Assembly (NCBI GenBank): GCA_002314515.1
Contig: DCGB01000035.1
Span: 1-7,014, forward strand
DNA: 7,014 bases
DNA from: Solobacterium sp. UBA1789
Lineage (GTDB): Bacteria > Bacillota_I > Bacilli_A > Erysipelotrichales > Erysipelotrichaceae
Reading direction: 5' to 3'
Under the pieces are notes generated by a model that was given only the letters and a program-made list of their open reading frames with translations, did no database searches and was not told the DNA's origin. A program made the position numbers and the translations under genes. How positions within the stretch are numbered: position 1 is the stretch's first letter; each line of letters starts with the position of its first letter. Positions 1-5,957 of this stretch are shown here, piece after piece.

Positions 1-1
1 C

Positions 2-598
2 GTTACGGCAACACATATGCTGGATTCAATGACTGAAAATCCACGTTGTACCAGAGCCGAGGCTTCTGATGTCTATAATGCGGTTTTAGATGGTTCTGAT
101 GCGGTTATGTTGTCCAGTGAAACAGCTACCGGTTTATATCCTGTTGAAGCTACTCAGACAATGGCTTCGATTTGTGAACTGGCAGAGAAAAACATTGACC
201 ACTATGCTTTCTTAAACAGATTAAAGGAAGAAAAGAATCATTCTATTGAAAAGGCCATTGGTGAGGCAATTGCTGAAGCAAGTCTGACTTTGCCGATTGC
301 AGCTATTGTTGCCTTTACTCAAAGTGGTCAGACAGCCAGAACAATCTCCCATTATCGTCCGGCTTGTCCGATTTATGCCTTGACTTTTTCCAAGGATGTT
401 CAGGGTAAACTTGAGAGCTGCTGGGGTGTAAATTCCTTGTATTCAGCCTGTCAGAATACAATGTCAAATGATGCTGAACTGGCTTGTTCGGTTGCCAAGT
501 CCTATGGATTTAAACCTGGAGAACTGATTATTGTTGCGGCTGGTTATCCGGTAGGTGAGGGTGCAACAAATATGATGAAGATTATAAAAATAAGGTAG
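2..598 (+). CDS. pyk: Pyruvate kinase, C-terminal part (5' truncated by window edge)
   Basis: Pyruvate kinase makes pyruvate and ATP from phosphoenolpyruvate and ADP, the last step of glycolysis, in the cytosol. The reading frame is open from base 2, upstream of the first ATG (17), and the residues before that ATG (VTATH) match the family's ITATQ segment, so the gene continues to the left and 17 is not a start. Visible are the end of the catalytic barrel (MLDSM, TRAEASD, NAVLDGSDAVML, SSETA) and then the whole C-terminal domain. The latter includes TQSGQTAR, the usual effector-phosphate loop, WGV, and the ending AGYPVGEGATN. About 198 residues remain of a usual 470-480. There is no extra PEP-utiliser-like tail of the kind seen in Bacillus enzymes. 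Several near-invariant positions are altered (see findings). The stop at 596-598 lies 5 nt before the aminopeptidase ATG, so the two are probably cotranscribed. Confidence 0.96.
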   Translation, partial: VTATHMLDSMTENPRCTRAEASDVYNAVLDGSDAVMLSSETATGLYPVEATQTMASICELAEKNIDHYAFLNRLKEEKNHSIEKAIGEAIAEASLTLPIAAIVAFTQSGQTARTISHYRPACPIYALTFSKDVQGKLESCWGVNSLYSACQNTMSNDAELACSVAKSYGFKPGELIIVAAGYPVGEGATNMMKIIKIR

Positions 599-603
599 TT
601 TGT

Positions 604-1845
604 ATGTATAAATTAAGTGAACAATTAGTTAAAGAATATGCTGAATTGGCTATAAAAGTTGGTGTTAATGTCCAAAAGGGTCAAATGCTGATTATTAATG
701 CGCCAGTTGAGGCTTATGAACTGACTAGAGCCTGTGTTAAGGTAGCCTATGAGGCTGGCGCCTCAAGAGTTCTGGTTAATCATCATGATGATATAAATAC
801 CAGAACAGACTTTGAATGTGCAGAACTGGAAGCGTTAAAGAAGGTTCCACAGTGGTCTTTGGATCGCTATCAGTTTTATATCGACAATAAGGCCTGTTTT
901 CTGCATATTGTTTCTGATGATCCTGATCTTTTAAACGGTATTGATAAGGATAGGATTAAGGAAGTTCGAATGGAAAATATGAAGGCCATGCAGAAATATC
1001 AGTATTATACGATGAATAATATTGGACAGTGGTCAATTATTGCCTATCCTAATATGGTCTGGGCAAAGAAAGTTTTCCCGGAAGATAGTGATGAAGTAGC
1101 TTATGAAAAGTTGTGGAAGGCTATTTTAAGTACTTCCCGTATTGAAGAATTTAAGACTATTGATAACTGGGCAAAGCATAATGCGGAAATTAAGGAACGC
1201 TGTAATAAACTTAATGCCTATAACTTTAAGAGTTTGCATTTCAAGAATAGTCTGGGTACTGATTTGACAGTTGGTTTAATTAAGGATCATATCTGGGAAG
1301 GCGGTTGTGATAAATGTCGTGGCAATGATGCGATGTTTAATCCTAACATTCCTTCTGAAGAAATCTTTACTATGCCTGATCGTTATCATATCGATGGTAC
1401 TGTTGTCAGCACTAAGCCATTATCTTATTCCGGCAATCTGATTCCAGAGTTCTCTTTGACTTTTAAAGATGGTAGAGTTATTGATCATAGTGCCAAAGAA
1501 AACTGTGATGTTCTGACTGCTTTACTTGATACTGATGAGGGTTCAAGATCATTGGGTGAGGTGGCGCTCATTTCTTATGATTCACCGATTTCTTCTTCCG
1601 GCATTCTTTTCTATGATACTTTGTTTGATGAAAATGCTTCCTGCCATTTGGCTTTGGGTGCCTGCTATCCGACAAATATCAAGGGTGGTGCCGACATGTC
1701 ACAGGAAGAGTTATATGAGTTAGGTGGTAATGATTCGATGAATCATGTGGACTTCATGTTTGGAAGTAGTGACATGGAAGTCGTTGGCGAAACTGATGAT
1801 GGTCAAAAAATTCAGGTATTTGCCAATGGTAATTTTATAATTTAA
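604..1845 (+). CDS. pepS: M29-family metallo-aminopeptidase (PepS/AmpS type)
   Basis: This is a cytosolic dinuclear-metal aminopeptidase of MEROPS family M29 (thermophilic aminopeptidase / AmpS / PepS), which removes N-terminal residues from peptides. At 413 residues it has the normal family length. The C-terminal catalytic half carries the expected metal-ligand set: E252/E253 in the SEEIFTMP segment, E319 in GEVAL, H348 in DENASCH, Y355 in GACYP, and H381 and D383 in NHVDFMFG. The N-terminal half (about 1-210) is the less conserved dimerisation part. There is no signal peptide. The ATG at 604 is preceded by an AAGG (592-595) that overlaps the end of pyk, at ordinary spacing, and the protein begins as its relatives do. 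The stop codon is built into a terminator stem. Substrate preference cannot be read from sequence. The family assignment is firm; the choice between the names pepS, ampS and ampT is arbitrary. Confidence 0.93.
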   Translation: MYKLSEQLVKEYAELAIKVGVNVQKGQMLIINAPVEAYELTRACVKVAYEAGASRVLVNHHDDINTRTDFECAELEALKKVPQWSLDRYQFYIDNKACFLHIVSDDPDLLNGIDKDRIKEVRMENMKAMQKYQYYTMNNIGQWSIIAYPNMVWAKKVFPEDSDEVAYEKLWKAILSTSRIEEFKTIDNWAKHNAEIKERCNKLNAYNFKSLHFKNSLGTDLTVGLIKDHIWEGGCDKCRGNDAMFNPNIPSEEIFTMPDRYHIDGTVVSTKPLSYSGNLIPEFSLTFKDGRVIDHSAKENCDVLTALLDTDEGSRSLGEVALISYDSPISSSGILFYDTLFDENASCHLALGACYPTNIKGGADMSQEELYELGGNDSMNHVDFMFGSSDMEVVGETDDGQKIQVFANGNFII

Positions 1846-1864
1846 GCCCAATAAGGGCTTTTTT
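1844..1864 (+). terminator. Intrinsic terminator after the aminopeptidase gene
   Basis: A perfect 6-bp stem AAGCCC (1844-1849) / GGGCTT (1855-1860) with a 5-nt AATAA loop is followed by an uninterrupted T run (1859-1864). The last two bases of the aminopeptidase stop codon (TAA, 1843-1845) form the base of the stem. The stem is short, so termination may be partial, which would let the next gene be read from the upstream promoter. Confidence 0.72.
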
Positions 1865-1874
1865 GATGTATAAT

Positions 1875-1879
1875 AAGGG
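1875..1879 (+). promoter_or_regulatory. Ribosome binding site that decides the DUF2779 start
   Basis: AAGGG sits 10 nt before the ATG at 1890. The frame is also open from a TTG at 1863 and an ATG at 1866, but those lie within or directly after the terminator U-tract and have no Shine-Dalgarno. The protein from 1890 (MYHISDLKKYLRCP) starts just ahead of the family's N-terminal cysteine motif, as expected. Confidence 0.6.
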
Positions 1880-1889
1880 TAACAAGTTC

Positions 1890-3320
1890 ATGTATCATAT
1901 AAGCGATTTAAAAAAATATCTTCGTTGTCCACGTTTCTATTTTTTGGATAATGATAAAGATGCGTCTTTTCTGCCATATTTGCGTGTTGACGAATCTATA
2001 AGCGAACTGATCAAGAAGCATTTTCGAATAAAGGATGCCTTTGAGGGTCAGGTCAATGATCCCAACAGCTGTTTTATAGAAAATCTGAATAATTATGAAT
2101 GGTTTATCAAAAGCCGTTTTGAAGTAGATGGATTACGTGTCAATATTCCACTAATCCATAAAATTGGTGATTATTTTGATTTATTCTTTGTTGTATATTC
2201 AACAACAGTCAAAGAGTCTGATTTGTTTGGAATGAGTATATCTTTGAATGTTTTTGAGAATTTTGGTTACAAGGTTAAAAGTGTTTATTCAATTTCTGTT
2301 GATGAACACTATACATATCATCAAAAGCTTGATGTTGATCGTTTGTTTAATATCACCTGCTTAAATAAGGGTCTTCCTTTAATTGAATACTTACATCTGA
2401 ATAAAAAAGATCCTTTTAGGATAATAGAAGACATCGAAAATCATAATGGCGATGTTGCACGTAAAACAAGAGCTTGTCACGAAAGAGGAAGCTGTCCATA
2501 TTATTATCAGTGTTTTGAAAAAGAAAAAGATATTCCTGATGATTCAATATTGACGCTGGTTTCTTCAAAAGACAAACAAAAGATGTTTGATGAAGGCATT
2601 ATTCACTTAAAAGATGCCGATATCAACAGAATAGAAGGAGGTAGGCTACAGTATGCGCAAATAATGGCAAGTCATAATGGTGGTTTATTTATTGATAAAC
2701 TGGCATTAAAGACTTTTATGACAAAACTGGCTGTTAGGCCACTATCTTTCATTGATTTTGAATGGGACCGCTATCTGGTTCCAAAATATGAAAACATGAG
2801 GCCACTTGATGTCATCTGCTTTGAATTCATTCTTTATGTCCTGGATGAGCAGGGTGAGCTGAAACATTATTCTTTTATTGCCAATGAAGATTGCCGTCGT
2901 GATTTTATCGAAGCTTTAATAAAATATCTGCCAAAAGATGGGCCGATACTGGCTTATAATGCCTTGGGTGCTGAAAAGCTTCGTTTATTGGAATTGAGTC
3001 GAATGTTTCCTGAATATGCAAGTGAATTAGAGGAGATGGCTGAACGATTTATTGATCTGGCTATTCCTTTTGTTGATGGTTTGGTTTATGATACGCGTTT
3101 TAGAGGAAATTTTACTTTAAAAAATATTACAGATATTATTTCTGATTACTCTTATCGCGATTTAAACATCAGTGATGGAATGAAAGCTGTGTATTCATGG
3201 CGTCAGCTGGATAAGAAAGAAAACAATGAGAATATCATGTCGGACCTGATTGAATACTGTTCACTGGATGCCTATGGTTTATATCTCTTGTACAAGTGGT
3301 TATTATCTTTACTAAATTGA
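1890..3320 (+). CDS. DUF2779 family protein: Cas4-like Cys cluster, degenerate nuclease region, DEDD-exonuclease-like C-terminus
   Basis: This is a 476-residue protein counted from ATG 1890. The N-terminal part resembles Cas4/RecB-type Fe-S nucleases, with C13 in YLRCPRFYF and then C196, C202 and C208 spaced C-x5-C-x5-C (CHERGSCPYYYQC), a plausible four-cysteine 4Fe-4S site. Between them, where relatives as I recall them have an acidic residue and an E-V-K motif before S-T-S-V-K, this protein has P87 and FFVVYSTTVK. F100 and V102 replace E and K, so the PD-(D/E)XK active site looks lost. The C-terminal part (about 285-470) matches the DUF2779 domain: D289 and E291 in IDFEWD, YN at 356-357 with E362, D389 in FIDLAIPF, SYRDL, and D460 in YCSLD. 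This is a DEDD-exonuclease-like arrangement. The cellular role is unknown. It is preceded by a terminator and ends in TGA 21 nt before hpf. Family confidence is good; biochemical activity is inference. Confidence 0.85.
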   Translation: MYHISDLKKYLRCPRFYFLDNDKDASFLPYLRVDESISELIKKHFRIKDAFEGQVNDPNSCFIENLNNYEWFIKSRFEVDGLRVNIPLIHKIGDYFDLFFVVYSTTVKESDLFGMSISLNVFENFGYKVKSVYSISVDEHYTYHQKLDVDRLFNITCLNKGLPLIEYLHLNKKDPFRIIEDIENHNGDVARKTRACHERGSCPYYYQCFEKEKDIPDDSILTLVSSKDKQKMFDEGIIHLKDADINRIEGGRLQYAQIMASHNGGLFIDKLALKTFMTKLAVRPLSFIDFEWDRYLVPKYENMRPLDVICFEFILYVLDEQGELKHYSFIANEDCRRDFIEALIKYLPKDGPILAYNALGAEKLRLLELSRMFPEYASELEEMAERFIDLAIPFVDGLVYDTRFRGNFTLKNITDIISDYSYRDLNISDGMKAVYSWRQLDKKENNENIMSDLIEYCSLDAYGLYLLYKWLLSLLN

Positions 3321-3326
3321 ACTTAA

Positions 3327-3333
3327 AAGGAGG
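3327..3333 (+). promoter_or_regulatory. Strong Shine-Dalgarno of hpf
   Basis: AAGGAGG, a full match to the anti-Shine-Dalgarno core, lies 8 nt before the hpf ATG. It is the strongest ribosome binding site in the window, in line with hpf being made in high amounts. Confidence 0.85.
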
Positions 3334-3341
3334 ATAACACA

Positions 3342-3863
3342 ATGAAGTTCTTAATTTATGGCGAAAATGTAACAATTACAGAAGAAATGCGCTTGAAGAT
3401 TGAGGAGAAATTATCCTTTCTTTCCAAATATCTGGTTGTTGATAACAACACAACAGCCAGAGTTACAGTTAAGACTTATGAGTCTTCTTTGAAGGTTGAA
3501 GTAACAATTCCGACTAAGATTGGTTTGTTGCGTTCTGAATTAGTCCACGATGATTTCTATACTGCTGTTGATTTGGCTATAGAAAAAATTGAGGATCAGA
3601 TCAGACGTCAGAAATCACGTCTGTCACGTCGTCATAAGGATTCTTTGGCTACAAGTTTTATTGAGGATGATGAGTCAGAAGCTGATGTTCCAGTTAGAAC
3701 TAAGAGTTTATTTGCGGAAGAAATGGTTCTTGACGAGGCAATTATGCGTATGGAAATGCTTTCCCATTCTTTCTTTATTTACAAAGATCAGGATGCCCAG
3801 CTGCTTGCGGTTGTTTATAAGCGCAATGATGGTCAGTATGGTTTGATTGAGGTTATGGAATAA
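3342..3863 (+). CDS. hpf: Ribosome hibernation promoting factor, long form
   Basis: Long HPF binds the small subunit in the decoding region and pairs 70S ribosomes into inactive 100S dimers in stationary phase or stress. Residues 1-95 are the S30AE domain (start MKFLIYGENVTITEEM; LRSELVHDDFYTAVDLAIEKIEDQIRRQ), with a basic stretch QIRRQKSRLSRRHK at 86-99. A short acidic linker (about 100-116, with EDDESEAD) leads to the C-terminal dimerisation domain at 117-171: VRTKSLF, DEAIMRMEMLSHSFFIY and VVYKRNDGQYGLIE, including the aromatic pair F144-F145. At 173 residues it is slightly shorter than the usual 180-190, mainly in the linker. Its stop overlaps the ATG of the next gene by one base. No convincing promoter is visible in the 21-nt gap, so it may be read from within or upstream of the DUF2779 gene. 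Confidence 0.95.
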   Translation: MKFLIYGENVTITEEMRLKIEEKLSFLSKYLVVDNNTTARVTVKTYESSLKVEVTIPTKIGLLRSELVHDDFYTAVDLAIEKIEDQIRRQKSRLSRRHKDSLATSFIEDDESEADVPVRTKSLFAEEMVLDEAIMRMEMLSHSFFIYKDQDAQLLAVVYKRNDGQYGLIEVME

Positions 3864-4171
3864 TGGCTTTGAGCATATATGAACAATTTGAATGTCTGAG
3901 GAAAGCCTATATCAATTCCAAGCGTTTACTGGAAGAAATTGAAAATGGCATCATTTTTCGATCAGATGATTATTATAATGCACATTATCGTATTGTTACC
4001 CATATTGATTATGTTGTCAGCACTTTGCCAGAAGATGAGCGATTCTTTATTCAGAATTCTCTGAAATATGGTGATTCCAGCAAATGGTTCATTGGCTATA
4101 TGTCGCCGACGAAATATTATGTTTCGCGGAAGAAAAGTTATGATAGCTTTTTACATTGTCTTGAACAATAA
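3863..4171 (+). CDS. Small unknown protein translationally coupled to hpf, possible HTH-like C-terminus
   Basis: This is a 102-residue soluble protein with no signal peptide or membrane segment. The start codon overlaps the hpf stop (TAATG at 3861-3865), and no separate Shine-Dalgarno is needed if ribosomes reinitiate. Residues 1-50 are predicted mostly helical (YEQFECLRKAYINSKRLLEE). The second half, roughly 53-99, has the pattern LPEDER ... KWFIGYMSPTKYYVSRKKSYDSFL. This recalls the small sigma-region-4/ArpU-like or MG284/MPN403-type proteins of low-GC Gram-positives and mycoplasmas, where a conserved W precedes a helix with YY.xRKKAY. That resemblance is from memory and weak. I do not assign a function. 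The coding character and coupling to hpf argue that it is a real gene. The 48 bases after it hold the ptsI leader. Confidence 0.8.
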   Translation: MALSIYEQFECLRKAYINSKRLLEEIENGIIFRSDDYYNAHYRIVTHIDYVVSTLPEDERFFIQNSLKYGDSSKWFIGYMSPTKYYVSRKKSYDSFLHCLEQ

Positions 4172-4187
4172 AAAAGTTTATTATAAG
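4161..4187 (+). promoter_or_regulatory. ptsI: Possible promoter for ptsI
   Basis: A TTGAAC (-35-like, 4161-4166) lies 15 nt before TATAAG (-10-like, 4182-4187), at the end of the preceding gene and into the gap. The spacer is short of the ideal 17, so the call is tentative. No catabolite-responsive element is visible nearby. Confidence 0.25.
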
Positions 4188-4206
4188 AACAGAGGCTTAT
4201 AGAAAA

Positions 4207-4212
4207 AAGGAG
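4207..4212 (+). promoter_or_regulatory. ptsI: Shine-Dalgarno of ptsI
   Basis: AAGGAG lies 7 nt upstream of the ATG at 4220, within an A-rich leader. It fixes the start of Enzyme I, which agrees with the conserved N-terminus LKGIAASSGIAIG. Confidence 0.8.
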
Positions 4213-4219
4213 AACTATT

Positions 4220-5923
4220 ATGTTAAAAGGTATTGCTGCATCAAGCGGCATCGCAATCGGAAAAGTCTACAAATTAGAACAACCCGTTATCGATATTAAG
4301 GATCGTGAATGTAATGTCGATGCTGAATTAAAGTGCTTCCAGGATGCTCTGGCAAAGACTATCAGTGATATTGAGAAAGTTAAGGAAAGAGCCAGCAAGA
4401 ATCTTTCTGAAGAAGAACTTGCAATTTTTGATGCTCACTTAATGATGGCTCAGGATCCTGAATATGGCACACAGATTGAAGACATGATTAAAGATGGCAC
4501 TTGTGCTGATAAGGCTACAAAGACTGTTTCTGATATGATGATCAGCATGTTTGAATCAATGGAAGATGCTTATTTCAAGGAAAGAGCAGCTGATATCAAG
4601 GATGTTTCTTATCGCTTGGTCTGCAATGTCTTAGGTTTAACTATTCCTGATTTAACTGCTATTGAAGAAGAAGTTATCATCGTTGCTGAAGATTTAACAC
4701 CTTCTGATACAGCTCAGTTAAATAAGGCTTATACATTAGGTTTCGCAACAGAAATCGGTGGTCGTACATCTCATTCAGCAATCATGGCCAGATCATTAGA
4801 GATTCCAGCTGTTGTTGGCTGTAAGGGTGTTATGAGCACTGTTAAGGCTGGCGATACTATCATTATGGATGCTATCGAGGGTCAGGTTATTACTAATCCA
4901 ACAGCTGATCAGATTAAAGAATATGAAGCCAAGAAGGAAGCTTTCTTAAAAGAAAAAGAAGCTCTGAAGATCCTGGTTAATGAAAAGTCTGTTACAGTTG
5001 ATGGTCATGAAGTTGAATTAGCTGGTAATATTGGTACACCTAAGGATGTTGATGGCGTTTTAGCTAATGGCGGTGAAGGTGTTGGTTTATATCGTACTGA
5101 ATTCTTATATATGGATTCTACTGATGATTTCCCATCTGAGGATGATCAGTTTGAAGCTTATAAGGCTGTTCTTGAAGGCATGAATGGCAAGAAAGTTGTT
5201 GTTCGTACTCTGGATATCGGCGGCGATAAGAAGCTTAACTATTTTGAATTCCCAGCTGAGATGAATCCATTCCTGGGTTATCGTGCAATCAGACTTTGTC
5301 TGGATAGAAAAGACATTTTCAGAACTCAGTTACGTGCTTTATTGAGAGCTTCTGTTTATGGCAAACTTTGCATCATGTTCCCAATGATTGCAACTGTCAA
5401 TGAATTCAAGGAAGCTAAGGCTATGGTTCTTGAAGAAAAAGAAAAACTCATTAAAGAGGGCGTTAAGGTTTCAGATACTATTGAAATCGGTATGATGGTT
5501 GAAATTCCGGCTGCTGCTGTTTTAGCTGATGAATTTGCTAAATACGCTGACTTCTTCTCAATTGGTACAAACGACCTTGTTCAGTATTCAATGGCTGCTG
5601 ATAGAATGTCTGAAAAAGTTTCTTACTTATACCAGCCTTTGAACCCATCATTGCTTCGTCTTATCAAAATGACTATCGATGGTGCTCACGGCAAGGGCAA
5701 GTGGGTTGGCATGTGCGGCGAAATGGCTGGCGATGCTTTAGCTGCTCCAGTTCTTCTGGGCTTAGGTCTTGATGAATTCTCAATGAGTGCAACATCAATT
5801 CTGAATACTCGTAAGATGATCAGATCACTTTCTAAGGCTGAGATGACTGAGCTGGCAGATAAGGCTTTAAAGCTTGACCGCATGGAAGATGTTGTTGATT
5901 TAGTAAAATCAGCACTTAAATAA
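4220..5923 (+). CDS. ptsI: Phosphoenolpyruvate-protein phosphotransferase (PTS Enzyme I)
   Basis: Enzyme I takes phosphate from phosphoenolpyruvate and passes it to HPr, driving all PTS sugar uptake; it is cytosolic and dimeric. At 567 residues it has the normal length. The N-terminal HPr-binding and phosphohistidine domains carry H185 in GGRTSHSAIMARS, the phosphorylated histidine. The C-terminal PEP-binding barrel (about 260-545) has R292 in LYRTEFLY, R329 and D332 in RTLDIGGDK, E428 in VEIP, N451-D452 in GTNDLVQY, and C499 in GMCGEMAGD. All key residues are present, so it should be active. The HPr gene (ptsH), commonly adjacent upstream in Bacillota, is not here. It has its own strong Shine-Dalgarno and ends in a strong terminator, so it is probably largely monocistronic. 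Confidence 0.98.
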   Translation: MLKGIAASSGIAIGKVYKLEQPVIDIKDRECNVDAELKCFQDALAKTISDIEKVKERASKNLSEEELAIFDAHLMMAQDPEYGTQIEDMIKDGTCADKATKTVSDMMISMFESMEDAYFKERAADIKDVSYRLVCNVLGLTIPDLTAIEEEVIIVAEDLTPSDTAQLNKAYTLGFATEIGGRTSHSAIMARSLEIPAVVGCKGVMSTVKAGDTIIMDAIEGQVITNPTADQIKEYEAKKEAFLKEKEALKILVNEKSVTVDGHEVELAGNIGTPKDVDGVLANGGEGVGLYRTEFLYMDSTDDFPSEDDQFEAYKAVLEGMNGKKVVVRTLDIGGDKKLNYFEFPAEMNPFLGYRAIRLCLDRKDIFRTQLRALLRASVYGKLCIMFPMIATVNEFKEAKAMVLEEKEKLIKEGVKVSDTIEIGMMVEIPAAAVLADEFAKYADFFSIGTNDLVQYSMAADRMSEKVSYLYQPLNPSLLRLIKMTIDGAHGKGKWVGMCGEMAGDALAAPVLLGLGLDEFSMSATSILNTRKMIRSLSKAEMTELADKALKLDRMEDVVDLVKSALK

Positions 5924-5925
5924 GT

Positions 5926-5931
5926 TATAAT
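5926..5931 (+). promoter_or_regulatory. Possible -10 box for the Alg14/Alg13 pair
   Basis: A perfect TATAAT lies directly before the ptsI terminator hairpin. Initiation about 7 nt downstream (around 5938) would begin inside the 5' arm of the hairpin, so the resulting transcript could not fold the terminator. There is no good -35 at standard spacing, and a TATAAT can occur by chance in AT-rich sequence. Confidence 0.25.
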
Positions 5932-5957
5932 AGAGACACGAAAGTGTCTCTTTTTTT
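5932..5957 (+). terminator. Strong intrinsic terminator after ptsI, abutting the next start codon
   Basis: A perfect 8-bp stem AGAGACAC (5932-5939) / GTGTCTCT (5944-5951) is closed by a GAAA tetraloop of the GNRA class and followed by a T run reaching 5957. It starts 8 nt after the ptsI stop. The very next base (5958) is the A of the ATG of the Alg14-like gene. Confidence 0.92.

Noticed and set aside
17..19. ATG at 17 as the start of a short 193-residue gene
   Set aside because: The frame continues open to base 2 with pyruvate kinase sequence (VTATH), so this methionine is internal.
1526..1723. Open frame inside the aminopeptidase gene
   Set aside because: It lies entirely within a well-supported gene in another frame, has no ribosome binding site and resembles nothing.
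1869..1874. Perfect TATAAT, preceded by TG, as a promoter for the DUF2779 gene
   Set aside because: Initiation from it would fall near 1881, after the AAGGG Shine-Dalgarno at 1875-1879, leaving a nearly leaderless RNA, and there is no -35 at proper spacing. More likely a chance AT-rich match.
1863..1889. Upstream starts (TTG 1863, ATG 1866) for the DUF2779 gene
   Set aside because: They overlap or directly follow the terminator U-tract and have no ribosome binding site. ATG 1890 has one and gives the family-like N-terminus.
3288..3315. TTGTAC ... TACTAA as a promoter for hpf
   Set aside because: Each hexamer matches the consensus at only about three positions, too weak to list.
1890..3320. 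Calling the DUF2779 gene a CRISPR cas4 or part of a defence island
   Set aside because: Only the cysteine layout is Cas4-like. The C-terminal domain is DUF2779/exonuclease-like, and there are no cas genes, repeats or defence genes around it.
3589..3846. Open frame inside hpf
   Set aside because: Out-of-frame shadow of hpf with low-complexity, arbitrary composition.
4172..4219. Terminator between the hpf-coupled gene and ptsI
   Set aside because: The only dyad present is a weak 6-bp AT-rich stem with no T run after it, followed instead by A-rich sequence and the Shine-Dalgarno.
5686..5883. Minus-strand open frame under the 3' end of ptsI
   Set aside because: Antisense shadow of conserved ptsI coding sequence, without a ribosome binding site or promoter.
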